Assembly: GCA_031213475.1 (NCBI GenBank)
Contig: JARUPZ010000015.1
Coordinates: forward strand, 7,964,528 to 8,028,527
Length of the DNA: 64,000 bases
Reading direction: 5' to 3'
Source: Nereocystis luetkeana
Taxonomy: Eukaryota > Sar > Phaeophyceae > Laminariales > Laminariaceae
Positions within the stretch are counted from its first letter, which is position 1. Each line of letters opens with the position of its first letter. The position numbers and the translations under genes are program-made. This document shows positions 49,301 to 61,300 of the stretch, piece after piece. The notes below the pieces were generated by a model. That model saw only the letters and a list, made by a program, of their open reading frames with translations, was not told the DNA's origin and made no database searches.

Positions 49301-52300
49301 TCGACATAAACTCAGCCCACAGCCAACCCGTTCCGTGTCCGGCAAGGCCAAAGAATATAGATGACGGCCTCGAAGATATCAGGTGGATCCATGGTCTAGG
49401 GAGCGAGAGCTTGCCGGTGGCGTCCTACGGTATCCTCCCAAGCCTGAAAAAAAGCCTATTTTTTGCCATTTGAGACGGATTGAGAAGTTTTGTCCTTCTG
49501 TTTTGTGCACACTAGCGGCCATGTTTTTTCATCATACGCCTGGTCAGCTCCCGCCACATGACACCGGCCATGGTGTGAAGACGGTGGCCCTAGGGTGGGT
49601 CGGAGCCCCTAACGAGCGCACTCTGTTCAAAATTCATGACGCAGTCGTTGATTGTGTCCATCGATGTCTGTCAAGGACTCGGAATCTCGCCGCTTCGAAC
49701 CAAAGATCGGCCTGAGTTTTTCTCATGCCGATGCTGGCCCAACATCGATGTTGGCCCAACGTCGGTGTTGGCCCAACATTGGCCCAACATCGGTGTTGGC
49801 CCAACATTGGCCCAACATATCGGTCCCAGATTTGCTTTTTTCGGGCTTTCTAAAAGTTTGGAACTTTTTTTTTTCTAAACGTGCCCATAGGAAGGAAGCG
49901 TGTTCTAAATAATTTTGGAGGGTATCTTTGAAATTCAAACTTTTTCTTGATACTTGGCTTTCCCACTGAAACGCGAAGTTCAAAAGTTTTTTTTAAAATA
50001 TATCGCTTTCAAAAAACAGCCGAAAAAATTATCGTACCGCCGCTGTGGGGGAAAAAGAGAAAAATGTTTGATTTTTTCTTTTTTTTTCCCCAACGGCTGC
50101 AGGGGGCGCAATTTGTGTTTTTCTGGTCGCAAATTGTCAACACGGTGATCGAAACCAGCTCGTGCGACGATCGACGCTCGATCTCGACATAGACTCAGCC
50201 CACGGCCAACCCACTCGGTATCTGGCAAGCCCAACGAGTATAGATGACGGCCTCGAAGATATCAGGCGGATCCATGGTCTAGGGGGCGAGAGCTTGCCGG
50301 CGGCGTCCTACGGTATCCTCCGAAACCTGAAAAAAAGTCTATTTTTTGCCATTCGAGACGGATGGAGAAGTTTTGTCTTCTGTTTTGTGCAAACCAGCGG
50401 CCAAATGTTTTTTTATCACACGCCTGGTCAGCTCCCGCCACATGACACCGGCCATGGTGTGAAGACGGTGACCCTAGGGTGGGTCGGAGCCCCTAACGAG
50501 CGCACTCCGTTCAGAATTCATGACGCAATCGTTGGTTTTGTTGATCGATGTCTGTCGAGGAGTCGGAATCTCGCCGCTTCGAACCAAAGATCGGCCTGAG
50601 TTTTTCTCAAGCCGATGTTGGCCCAACATCGGCCCTCAGATTTGCTTTTTTCGGGCTTTTTCAAAAGTTAGGAACTTTTTTTTTTTAGGTGGCCCATAGG
50701 AAGCGTGTTCTGTTTTTTTTTGGCGGGTATCTTTGAAATTCAAACTTTTTATTGCAACTTCGCTGTACCATTGGCATAGGTCTTACCAGGTACAGATTAT
50801 ATTTTTACCCTGGTACCACGTATTCAACTTTTCCAGACCTTACATACTGAAACATGCCATACCACCGGGCAATATTTAGCCATATAATACATCTACCACA
50901 CCGGGCCATCATACCATACAACCAACATACTATGTCACATACCGCGATTTTTCCATATACTATATCCACCAAACCGTACCACCATACCATACCATCATAC
51001 GATATCGCATACCGTGCCATACCGCACACTGTACCGTACCACGTACCAAACCATACGCATACTGCTGTATCACCACCCGAGGGGCTCAACCATACGCGGA
51101 CACAAGACGAGCATGCCCCGCGCAGAGAGTACTCGAGCACGAACGAGTGTAGATGCCATACTGCTGTACGAACACCACAAGTATGAACGTAAGGAGCAGG
51201 AGGCGTGGAGAAGAGCATTACGAACAACGAAAATGCCGTTGAAGTTGAATTATCCCAACGCTGTGCGTTTAGCTCTCGTGTGTGGACGACACCCTATGTA
51301 CCTACGCAAGGATGATGTTAAACCGAGGGGCGGAACCCTACGAGGACACGACAAGAGCATGCCCATCACCCTTGTAGATAATAGTAGGTACCAGGGTATG
51401 CACGTAAGGAGCAGGAATCGTTGAGGAGAGCATGCCCCGCACTGAAAGGACTCGAGCACGCGTATAGCACGTATATTTGCTACTGTGTGTCTTGCAGGAG
51501 TCGTCGCCAACCGGCACCCTGGTCTCCCATGGTCAAGGCAGCTCCTGTCTTGCCGTGTGCCCGTCCTTGCCTTTGGGCGTGGTTGACGAGAGTAGAAATG
51601 CTCTGATGAATAAATCCTTTCGTGTTGCTTCGGAGATTTTATTGAGGTCCATCGTCTCAACATAAGCCATACTGACGGAGTCGTGTGGCGTGGTTGGATG
51701 ACGAACCTGCTCTGCTCGTATTGCGAGTATTGTCTGACGCCAAGGGGCTAGGTATAGTTGACGAACGCAGGGCGGAGACGGCAGTCTGGGTAGCAAGGTA
51801 CCAGGCGGATTAGCAGGGAGAACCTGGCTATACTACTTGCACCACACACTGCTGCCGCCACCTGGAGGGTGCTTTGGGCTTTCGTCTGCCTGTTGTTTTC
51901 CCTTGGTTATTTTTCCTCGGTTCTTTGTCTTAATCTGTTTACAAGCAGTGGTGCTTTTGTTATTTTTTCCTTTTTTTTCCCAGCTCGTTCTTTTCCAAGT
52001 GTTGGCCACCTCACCTGCGGGGCACGACAGATTGTTTCTTCTAGTTTTTTCTTTCATTTTTTCCTTTTTAGTTTTGTGTTTGTCTTTGTTTTCTCTTTGA
52101 TTGTTTCCTTTCGTTTCTCTATTTCATAGAATGTGTATGTCGTGCGTGTCGTATCTACTGTTGTAAGATGACATGGCATTGCATTGCCCACTGCTGTGCT
52201 TACTGCATACGTGGCAACGCAGTATCTCTGTGGCGTAGCTTTGTGGCCACAGAACTTGTACGTATCTCTTCCAGGATTGAAGAATCGGCACGAACACTGG

Positions 52301-55300
52301 TTGTGCTGGATGTCGACGGGTAGAAAGAACGGTTCAATGTGAAGAACACACACATGATAAGTTTTATCTATGATGTGTGTGTTCTTCACATTCTTCTACC
52401 CTTCGACATCCAGCACAACCATTGTCAGGGCCTATTATTCAATCCTCTTGAGAGATCCAAGCTCTGCGGTCACAAGACTACGCCACAGAGATATATATGA
52501 ACTACCTTCATTGTTAGGGCCTGTCTTGACGAGAAACCTTTTTCATGATATTTCGAATAGGAAAAAAATGAATTTGGCTTGATTCTAAGGATCGTTTCTA
52601 ACGACCGAATGAAATAGCAAAAAACTTGCTATTTTGGCAAGACATACTTTCCATAAAGTTGCCAAAACCTTCTATCGTGAAACACTGCATATGTGGCAAT
52701 ATTTGGCAAATGTTGGCATCATGACGCCCTCAGATTTTCCGTCAGACCCCTTACAGCAGCAGCAGGTAGCCGACGGCACGCCGACGCGCTCTATAGAGTA
52801 AATGCTGCCGCAGAAAGGACTCCAGACCCAGCCCACGTACCTCAGGGGCCGGCAGTTCTTCCAGCCCGGCCAAAATACCCTGGGAAAAGCTGGGACGGCT
52901 GGGAAAAGCTGGGACGGCTGCTGTTTGTGATTCTGTTTTAGCCCCCGCACAAAACGATACCCATGCCCCATCCACCCGGGGCTCACGGCCAGTGTCGCCA
53001 GCCCTATCATCGCTGTGATCAATGCCACCGGGTATCCTTCGTGTCTCTCTATTTCACAAGTTAGAGGGAGTCTAGCGTGGGGCGTCGTGGGGTGGTCTGA
53101 TTTGTACAACCTTGCGTTTGACATTATTGGGACAAAATAGCAAATAAAATAACAAATACCTGGTATCATGTAACACTTTCCATAAACTTGCCACCGAAGC
53201 GAAACGGAAATATCCAAAAAAAACTTTGGCAAGTTTTTTGCTAGTTTGGCAAGTCCATATTTCCATAAACTCGCTAAGTATTTGCCATATATGTGTCGTT
53301 AGAAATGCCCGTAATAGAATTTCGTGAAAAAAAATGCCTTTGGGTCCTATCGAGGAATAGCGTAGTTGAAAAAAAAACGAATAACCCACAAGGGCCAATA
53401 TACACCCGAGGGCAACCAACGAGACGAGGGACGGCCCGCGTCCTCCCTTGTGCGCCGCGGTCGGCGGCCGATTGTTTCTGCCGACACCGCCGAAGAGGCT
53501 ATCGCTCTTGGGACGTCTTGGGTGGCTGGCGTAGCCCCCAAGCCCCACGCAAGCAGCAGCGACGAGGATACAGCGATCGAACTTCTGAACGACCTGGTCG
53601 GTGCTCCTGTGGTTTGCGAGGCAAAGAGGGATGAAAAACTGGGTCTGCCACGGCCTTGTAATTTTTTGAGGCGCCGCGGATTGTCTACTTTGTGGTAGGG
53701 GCCGTCGGACCTCTCGCTGCGCCTGCTCCGGTGGCCCTGTCTCTCGGGAATGGCGAATCTCACCTGTGAAGCAGTCAACGACACGGCTCAAGTTTGCGTG
53801 GCTTGCTTCGGTTACAGGAACATGCCACGTCGAGTTGGACAAAATCCCCAAATTGAATAAAACGAAGAGCAAAAGAAATCCAAAAATGCTTCTTGTGTAC
53901 TTCGTTTGTTCTTCGTTTTAGTCGAATCCAAGGTCAAAATGCTTGCTTGGTGATTCGTTTTTCGACCAATCAGATGCAAAACCAAATCAAGCGAAAAACA
54001 TTGGCGGAGTATTTTTAAAAACGTTTCTCGTTAAGATGGCCCCTACCTGGTATTAATAGTGTGTTTGTTCTTCTGTCTTCACGTTCTTTCTACCCGTCGA
54101 CATCCAGCATAACCAGTGTCCCGTGCCGATTCTTCAATCCTAGAGAGATACTCGTACAAGCTCTGTTGTCACAAAACTACGCCACAGAGATAGATCTATC
54201 CTTTTAATACATTGTTATCCAGGAAGCAGAGTAGACAATGCAATGCCATGTCGTACTGGGATACCATGTCGTACTGGGATACGACAGGCACGACAGACAA
54301 TCGACAGAGAAAAAACGTCTCGAAAGAAGAAGGAAAAAAATGGGGAAAAAAACAAAGAAAGAGTCGTGCGGTCGTGTGCCCCTCCGTTATAGGGGACGTG
54401 GCGACGTGGTAGACAATGCTAAATTGTATCGAGCTCAACCCTTTTAGGACCGCAGTCCCGTTTTGGGGACAAACCACTTGGAATTGTACTGGTATGTCCC
54501 CAAAACAGGACTGCAGTACTAGAAGGGTTAAGAAGCAATACCACTATTAATACGTGTACATAAGCAGAGCAGTGATGGCAGTTGCGGGATATCGAAACAA
54601 CTACGGACGTGTATTCACGGCAAATCAGCAAATTCAAGTACGGGCGGCAATTACGCGAAAAAAACGGGGACAAAAATGAATCACCCCCGGGTTTGCACAG
54701 CATGTACGGAAGGCGCCTGTTCAAGCCCTCAACAAGCATTTTTTCAGCAAAAAGACAAATGAAAGAAACGGCAGAGCCGTGTACACATTGTGGACGTAGG
54801 CTGCTGTGCATGAAGTCTGCGCGTCGTCGCAGCGTTTGAGTTTCAAGTAGACTTGAACGTTCTTTGTCGTACTCTGTTTGAACACTTTGTTTGGTCTCAC
54901 CGCGTGTACTGCTGCTATCTGCACATTTGCACGCGCAAGGCAAAAAGTACTCGAAGTATCAAGTTATTAAGTTTACTACTCTGTTGAAAAAGATATACGA
55001 AGCACGTTGCCGACTTGTTGCTCCTCGGTATATCCTCGGGTGTCTGAGCCACGAGCGAACACCACGAGGGCCCGCTCCCAGCAGCCATACTCGTAGCAGT
55101 TGCTGGTATGCAGTGTGCTGTGCGCTGTGCGCGGGGGGCTGCACTATAGAGAACAGGGAGGCGGTGGCGGACCCGTGGATCAGGCTCAACTATGACGGCG
55201 AAAAAGATAATTACGGAATGCTCAATCTGATCACGGGAAGGTACGTGTACTCCCGTAATTGCCATCACTTAAACAGGGTGAGACTAAGAAACAAGGGAAA

Positions 55301-58300
55301 TAACAGGCAACCCCCAAGCTCAATATATATATATATATATAATATATATATTCGTTTCGTCGATGGTGCGGTGACGCGGTGAACGCCGTCACTGACGGCG
55401 GTGCACGGCTCTATATGATGGGCCAAGGCCGGCGTCCCCGGTGGCTTGGTAGATGGTCCGCGTGCCTACTGAGATCAATTTCGTGGGTTCAAGTATCACC
55501 GAGTGCGTACTCGTAAGGGCTTTGTCTTGCACCAAAATTGATTTGCGGAAAGCGCGAGAGCGTAAGTTAGCAGCACAGAATTCGATGAAAATCGATGAGC
55601 AGTGGGAATGCTGAACCCTTTGCGCGATAAACATGAAGGCACGGATTGGGGGGGGGGAAGGGATGACACCTGTGGCCACGGCTTGTCCAGAAGAAGACAG
55701 TGGAAATGATTTAAAAAAAGAAAAACAGAACAACTATTAATAAGAACACGTCTTGTTTTACTCTCCCTTATCTTAGTCATAGTTGTACGGCGCCAGTTGT
55801 AAGAGGTCCGTGCGTTTGTGTGTTCTTCACATTGCACCGTTCTTCCTACCTTTCGAGATCCAGAACAGCCATTATCCGTGCCGTGCATCTGCGCTACAGT
55901 ATTAATAGTATTCATTGTTAATGCCTGGTGGTAGATTAATAGGATGGAGAGCGATGTGCTTCCGCGCCTGACCCAGCTTGAAGCACCAGTCCCCGGGACG
56001 CGATCCCCTCCCCCCTCTCCTACCCATTTTGCCACCCCCGCCCCCCTCCTGCTCCCATCGCTCCCCCCCACCCCACCTCATGACGCTTCGCGCTTGGTGC
56101 AAGCAATGGCGCCTTTGTCGATGAAAAGGGGCCTTCTCCGGCCCGGTATTGTAGGGACGCGAGGGTCCTCGGTCATACGACCCTCCTCGCCCCCTCCCCC
56201 CCCCGCCGCTACCCGAGCAGACCTTCTTGCTTGGTGTGTCCAATGCGGTAATTAATCATCATTTTTGTTTCCTCCATTTCCCTCTCAAGCTCTCCAAATG
56301 CGGTAAAACTAACACTTGAACCAAGGGCGCCCTGAAAAAAACGTACGATGACACTATTAATCACACTTGACTCAATCTCTTAGCTGTACCTGGTGTCGCT
56401 CTACAGCAGTACGTAGTCGCTTGTGTGTGGTCGTGTACAGGGAAGAATAGTCGGACTTTGGGTGTGTTCGATGTGGCTTGGTGCATCTGGTGAATGAGGG
56501 TTTATTCTAAGACGGCGATGCCAACGACAGCGAAAAACAACACACATGTATATTACGTACCAGGTGTGTATTATGTGTGTATAACATCTGTATTGCATGT
56601 GTATATGGGTATACATGTGCCCCTTGTGCACGGCTGCGAGTGAGTTGGCTGGACCGGCTTAGCTGGCGAAATAGCCATCTGGCTGACTTTTTAGTTGTGG
56701 ATACAGCAGTAGTCGGCTGATGCTAGTTTGTTTTGTTTTTTTTTCCTCGCGAAAGTATGATGAAAAGAGACGCCAACGGCCTCTTCAGAAGTAACTGCCA
56801 TCGGCACCTTCACCTCCGATGGTGATAGCTTGCGATGCGCCAGTTACAGTGGTAGTAGTTGCGGGAAACATTTGAGCTCTCTCTCGCTCTTTGAGCGTGT
56901 GGTCTCACGTGGAAATGGTCACCCCGTAGCAGAGGAAACCTTAGCAATCGGAACAGTTGGCACCGCTGCAACCAACTATAAAATACCTACTAGTAGACAA
57001 CTTAACTACATATAGTACCTATCAATAGGTGGCGACTTTTACTAATCCAACGCACAGCTGTACCCTATTGTTTTTTTATCCGGTCCAAAATGCCCCCGAC
57101 CGCCAATCGTATCGAGCAGTATACACTATAGTACCGGTCCTCTCATAAGAAAGAGGTACACTCTTTTTCGCAGTTATTAAGTTAACTGACCCTCTCACAA
57201 AAGAATTGAGCCCCATATGAAACTCTGCTTGCTCTTTGTTTCCGGAAATGACGATTTTCGTAGCGATTTTATACTGAGGTTAGTGTGGAACACACCCTTT
57301 GTTGCACCAAAAATCCAGCCTGGGCCAGGATCCCAGTTTCTTATTCTTATTTAGTGGGCGTCCGGTGTTAAGAAACGCCTATGTGGTGCCCAGGCTCTCA
57401 TGTATTTTTTTCCGACCTTGATCTTACTCTAGTGTATCAAGATTTAGAGTTGGTCCCACTGGTCAGCTGTGTTTCTTCACCCAATTTTCTTATTGTTCGT
57501 GCCGATCTGAGCCTATTTTTCTCAACATAATGATGCTTGAATGCGGGCGTCCACTGGCTGTAGAGGACGCCAGTACTACGAGTGTACCAGGGTCTACCAG
57601 CAGGATATCTTACTCATATTTTTAATACAATGAGTGTGTTCCTGAAGATGGTTCTCAGGGTGTTGGCTACGTTAGTGTGCTCGTACCGTATGGGTTGGGG
57701 TTGAGTAACAAAAAAAAAACGGCATTAGCACCGTCAACAACAGCAGCAACGAAAAAAAAAAAACGAAAAAAAACAGCAGCAGCAAGTACTACAGCTGTGT
57801 AATAATAAGCAACAGCCACAAAAGCAACTAAAAAGCAGCAGCACCGACAACCACAACTGATGAACAACAATGTTACACGAACAACGGGAGCAACTAAACA
57901 GCGGCTACGGAGAGTAACACAAGAAAAAACACGAATCAGCTGTACTCTATCAGGCCTCCCGACCAAATCGTTGTCATGCTCGGCGCTCGATCATCCCGCC
58001 TTCGTTGCGATGGTCTTACTCATATATGCTGTATACCTTGCATTCGTGTTGTGTCTTGTTTTTTTTTTTTTTTTGCAGCGGCACAAGCGGAGACAAGCCC
58101 TACGCGCTTGACCTCGAGTTCCTTCACGGCGTCAACTCAGAGGTACGTTGACGTTCTCTCAGACATACGTTCAAGTTCTGGCCTGCCTTGGCTTTTGTTT
58201 TGCTTGCCTTCCTGCTTTTGGTTTGCCCCCCTTGCTCGTGGCTGCTGTCTTGCTCGCTTGCTGAATGACCTTGAATGACCCTACATGGCGGCTTTGGCCA

Positions 58301-61300
58301 TGGGTGATGGGGGGTGGCTAGGGGGTTGAAGATTTGTTCTGGTTTGTGTCAGGAAGCGCTCCTAGACCGAGGTACCCACTGTGTTGTGGTTGGGGCACAG
58401 ACTCTGGCTACGTTATCGCGTTCGTTCAACGCCTTTCGTTGGTCACGTATGGTTGGTGGCTAAAATAATCACATGTGATCAATGTTGAGAAGAGGCTCGA
58501 AAACGTTTGAAGTTGACCGCGAGTTACCAAATAAGTGTGACAAACTTTAGTTTTTTTTCTCTGCTCCCGACAAAAGGATACGGGAGTGGTCTCTCTATAG
58601 TGCCGGCATGTATGCGCCAGCCAGCAATACTGGCACTATAGCGGCAATCGGAACTATATACCCTGGTACTCCGCACACTATTAATACCACACTGGTGAAT
58701 CCCAAGTGTGCCGAGCGATTCCACAGGCACTATTATAGCGGGCAGCCGGCACTATATATGGAGTGACCGCGACTGCTGGGTTGACGTTTCGACCTTAATA
58801 TTTGAGAATGCCTAACACGGCTCCTACTGTCCTCCCTTCAGCGGTCCGCGCGTTCTCTACCAGCCCGTCGTGCCTTTGAATGATCCCGTCGGACGGAAAA
58901 CGATCTACAGGTAGTAGATCAGATAGATCCCCCCCTGCTGTTGTGAGATGTTGTGCATGATATTTTCACTACATATCCAACCCAGCAAGATAAGCCCTCG
59001 TACGTAGGTCATGCAGGTTATACGGCTCCCACGTGGCCGCACGAGCTGCAGTAGTAGGGCATACCTGGTACAGAATAGGAGCATACAGATTAGGAATATA
59101 AACCCGCCCCGAAATAATTGTATTTTGAAACGGGATCAATGTTTCCTGTATGATCTGGCCGAGTTATGTAATGATCCCAACTACGTAGTAGCCTCGTGCT
59201 GTACGCTTCAGCTTTTGGGCATTCCGTTGCCGGCACTGCTGTTGTTGGGCGACGTTGAGTCTTGGCGTGGGATTTAGTTTCCACGTCGGGTGGATGAGTT
59301 CACAAGCGCTTGCTGGCAGATAACGGGCGGGTTATTCTGTTCTTGCGCCTTGGGATGGTAGACTGTGCAATGTCGGGCGTATCACCGATCCCAATCCGTA
59401 TTCTGGATTTTTGAAGGCAGATATATATGTTCCTGATCCGTGTGATCGCATTCAGTTTGCCGGGTGGGAGCGGTCTACTGTGCATGATCCATACAGCGTC
59501 ATGTTTCCTGAGTTATATCTGTCCTATTAATAGGCAGATCCTTCACTTCTACAAGTATTAATATTAATAGTACTTCTGCTTATCCTCTTGAACCGATTTT
59601 TGTTTATTTCTAGTTTTTACGAGTGCTTGTACCATTAATATAAATAGCAGGTACTCGAAACATCGGTGATAATGCAGAACAGTACGTGGAGCTCTGTTGA
59701 TACTGCTGTTGTCGAGACAGCTCCAACAACGAGCTCTTTTCGGTGCGCGCCTAAACGTTTACGTCGTCCCGCTCTCTTCCCCCCCCGACGCCCTTAAGAC
59801 TCACCAATTTTGCTCGTACAGCAGTAGGGTGGCGCCTGTTTTCTTCATGTTGCTCCTCTATTGAGCTTTACGTGTATACCTCACCCTAAAATTGATTTGA
59901 AGAAATATTGAAAAACGCCACCGGACGGATAAAACCCTGAAGGCTGTTACTCGGCTCCCTATACCTGATTCAGAGAAGGAATGAAAACGTCACCAACTGA
60001 ACAACCTACGGCTGTTACTAGGCATATCACCGAAAATATAATGAAACACTACGTACTGCTGTACAGTGGGCGACAGCAGTTAAGGCACTCCTCTTTGGGC
60101 CACGTAAGGCTCGCGGCTATTTGTCATGCCAACTTGGAGCATACCAGGTAGGCTCTTGAACGCTATTATACAGGATTTAGAGTGGCGCTCCCTCGCTGAG
60201 CACAAATGCACACAGAAGCTGTGAAATTCCTACCGTACAGCAGTAGTACCGTATTTTTTTGAAGAAACTCGACCTGAAACTCTCAACTCCCAATGTCTCA
60301 GCAACCGTCGCCTGCTTCTGTCACGGCATTCCAAAGATATTGGGTGGGTAGTTCCTCAATGCCCGTATCACCCAGTTCCGTCCGTTTTGGGGACTAGAAC
60401 TACTTGGAATTTGAGTGGTCTGTCCCCAAAACGGAACTGCAGTTCTACTAAAATGCTTCTTAAGGAGCGCCGGTCCGAAATATTTTTGGCAAAAATTCCT
60501 CGCACCCTATCGTACCGTGCCTCCCTTTAGGACCACAGTCCCGTTTTGGGGACAAATTACTTAGAATTTGAGTGCTTTGTCCCCAAAACGGGACTGCGGT
60601 TCTCAAAGGGTTAAGGCCCTTGCAGAATATCAATACGAATAGCACCTGAACCCTTTTAGTACTGCCGTGTATGCACTTCCTAATATATTTGACTCTGATT
60701 CCAAGTATTAATAGTATTTCACCATGCCGGGAGTGCAGTCCTATGTACAAGGGTTGCGTGCTGCATGCTTCCCCGCAGTATTCAGAGATATTCGGATGCA
60801 CGCTTGTACTTCGTATACCTACAGCGTAGAACCGCTATTGATGTTAATACTACATTATGATGGAACTCTTGCCGTTGACACTACTACTGAATATTCTGGT
60901 GTTTGTGTCATGCAATATGGTGGAGCTCTTGCCGTTGATACTACTGCTGTATACCTGGTATACTGGCGTTTGTGTCATACAGTATGGTGGAACTCTTGCA
61001 AGCGTGTGTGTACAGGGTTGCACTTATATTGACAAAAAATGGATGCCCCACTATATACGTATCCGTCTTTCGAACACAAACCCACACAGACAGGGGGGGG
61101 GTATTCTAAAACAAGTAAAAACAAAATGTTTAAAAAAAGTTTTTCGTAAATTTGTTTACAGTAGTTATAGACGCTCCACCCCAATGGTTTGTTTTTCATT
61201 ATTATTCTTTTTGGAGTGTGGCTTCGTTATGTATTTTTGTCCTGCGCCCCTGAGATACATGTATTCTGGATGTATCCGAATAGATATCTACCCGGTAGTA

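Larger units (their letters stand above)
43761..58078. other. p23 intron 1 (14.3 kb, GC-AG)
   Basis: Holds family C copy 4, a 33-T run at 46351-46383, two full and several partial family F copies, the 870-bp satellite, the 52595-53305 element, the open frame at 53366, family B copy 7, the exon-like 55146-55242 segment, a tRNA-like relic, and (AAC/CAG) runs at 57720-57880. Stretches 43900-45700 and 56210-58050 hold only dispersed short words and diverged repeats. Confidence 0.7.

Noticed and set aside
48066-50599. Repeated ~110-codon frames in the 870-bp satellite (for example 49383-49715)
   Set aside because: Parallel frames exist because the units are duplicates. They carry shifts between units and match no known domain.
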